A program made the position numbers and the translations under genes. From DASZZV01 sp035544835 (GTDB taxonomy: Bacteria; Acidobacteriota; Thermoanaerobaculia; Gp7-AA8): a stretch of DNA of 5,050 nt. Every line of letters starts with the position of its first letter. Within the stretch, counting starts at the first letter, position 1. This document shows, piece after piece, positions 4,958-5,050 of the stretch. The stretch is taken from the NCBI GenBank assembly GCA_035544835.1, contig DASZZV010000134.1, positions 1-5,050 of the forward strand, read 5' to 3'. The notes under the pieces are model-generated. The model saw only the letters and a list, made by a program, of their open reading frames with translations, did no database searches and had not been told where the DNA came from.

Positions 4958-5050
4958 ACCTAACTTGTCGTTGGAGCGGACTTCGCCCGCTCGTCTGCCG
5001 GGTGGTACCATGGGCAGCGCGGCGGGCTCGCCGCTCAACTCGGACGTTAG
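4958..5050 (+). other. attC recombination site (truncated at window edge)
   Basis: All four attC boxes appear in order. R'' is ACCTAAC (4958-4964, RYYYAAC) and L'' is TTGGAGCGG (4971-4979). L' is CCGCTCAA (5031-5038) and R' is GTTAG (5046-5050), cut by the window end. L'' and L' pair over 8 bp with one extra base in L'', the extrahelical base that sets strand choice. Spacers are 6 and 7 nt, and the L'-R' spacer reads CTCGGAC, close to the CTCAAGC of aadA-type sites. The central region carries nested stems: GCCCGC (4985-4990) with GCGGGC (5022-5027), CTGCC (4995-4999) with GGCAG (5013-5017), and TGGTACCA (5003-5010). The site is at least 93 nt, medium length for attC. Confidence 0.85.

Larger units (their letters stand above)
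4563..5046 (+). mobile_element. First integron gene cassette (about 484 bp)
   Basis: Bounded on the left by the cut point of the attI core (after G4562) and on the right by the G of the attC R' site (5046). The first bases of the cassette, TTAGGTGCCG (4563-4572), are the exact reverse complement of CGGCACCTAA (4954-4963) at the start of its attC. This is expected because these two ends form the R'/R'' stem when the cassette is circular. The body of about 390 bp has no recognisable gene. It has lower third-position GC in its longest frame than intI or purB, consistent with a foreign origin. Confidence 0.7.

Noticed and set aside
4939..4967. GGGTTCAAACCC followed by CGGCACC looks like a tRNA T-arm and acceptor end
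   Set aside because: The TTCAAAC loop does not give a five-pair T-stem, and no anticodon or D-arm can be fitted upstream. The CGGCACCTAAC part is fully explained as the start of attC.

Overview
The window reads as a piece of chromosome from a GC-rich, probably Gram-negative environmental bacterium. The support is high third-position GC in the clear genes, an RlpA-type lipoprotein with a SPOR domain (a peptidoglycan and cell-division protein of diderm bacteria), and many dispersed GC-rich palindromic repeats. Acidobacteriota or a similar soil or sediment lineage is my guess. No rRNA or other phylogenetic marker is present to prove it.

Layout. Positions 1-438 hold no convincing gene, only inverted and tandem repeats. 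On the minus strand, purB (adenylosuccinate lyase) is followed by rlpA (septal-ring protein or lytic transglycosylase) with a 4-base ATGA overlap, so the two form a small operon reading leftward from about 2888 to 439. A TATAAT box sits so close to the purB start that the message is probably leaderless. Positions 2892-3117 are a divergent intergenic region carrying a third copy of the palindromic repeat.

From 3118 rightward lies the 5' part of a chromosomal integron. It has a complete integron integrase gene (intI, plus strand) and then a small basic protein of unknown function joined to it by another ATGA overlap. Next come a putative attI of about 75 bases that is rich in repeats and ends in the core site GTTAGGT, a first cassette of about 484 bp without a recognisable gene, and that cassette's attC site, cut by the right edge of the window. 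The integrase and the cassettes point the same way, with attI beyond the 3' end of intI. This is the inverted arrangement, not the divergent one of class 1 integrons.

Working together: IntI would bind attI and the folded bottom strand of attC to insert or excise cassettes. The coupled 120-residue protein is placed to be co-expressed with IntI and is the most interesting unknown here. The purB-rlpA pair is housekeeping and marks the chromosomal edge of the integron.
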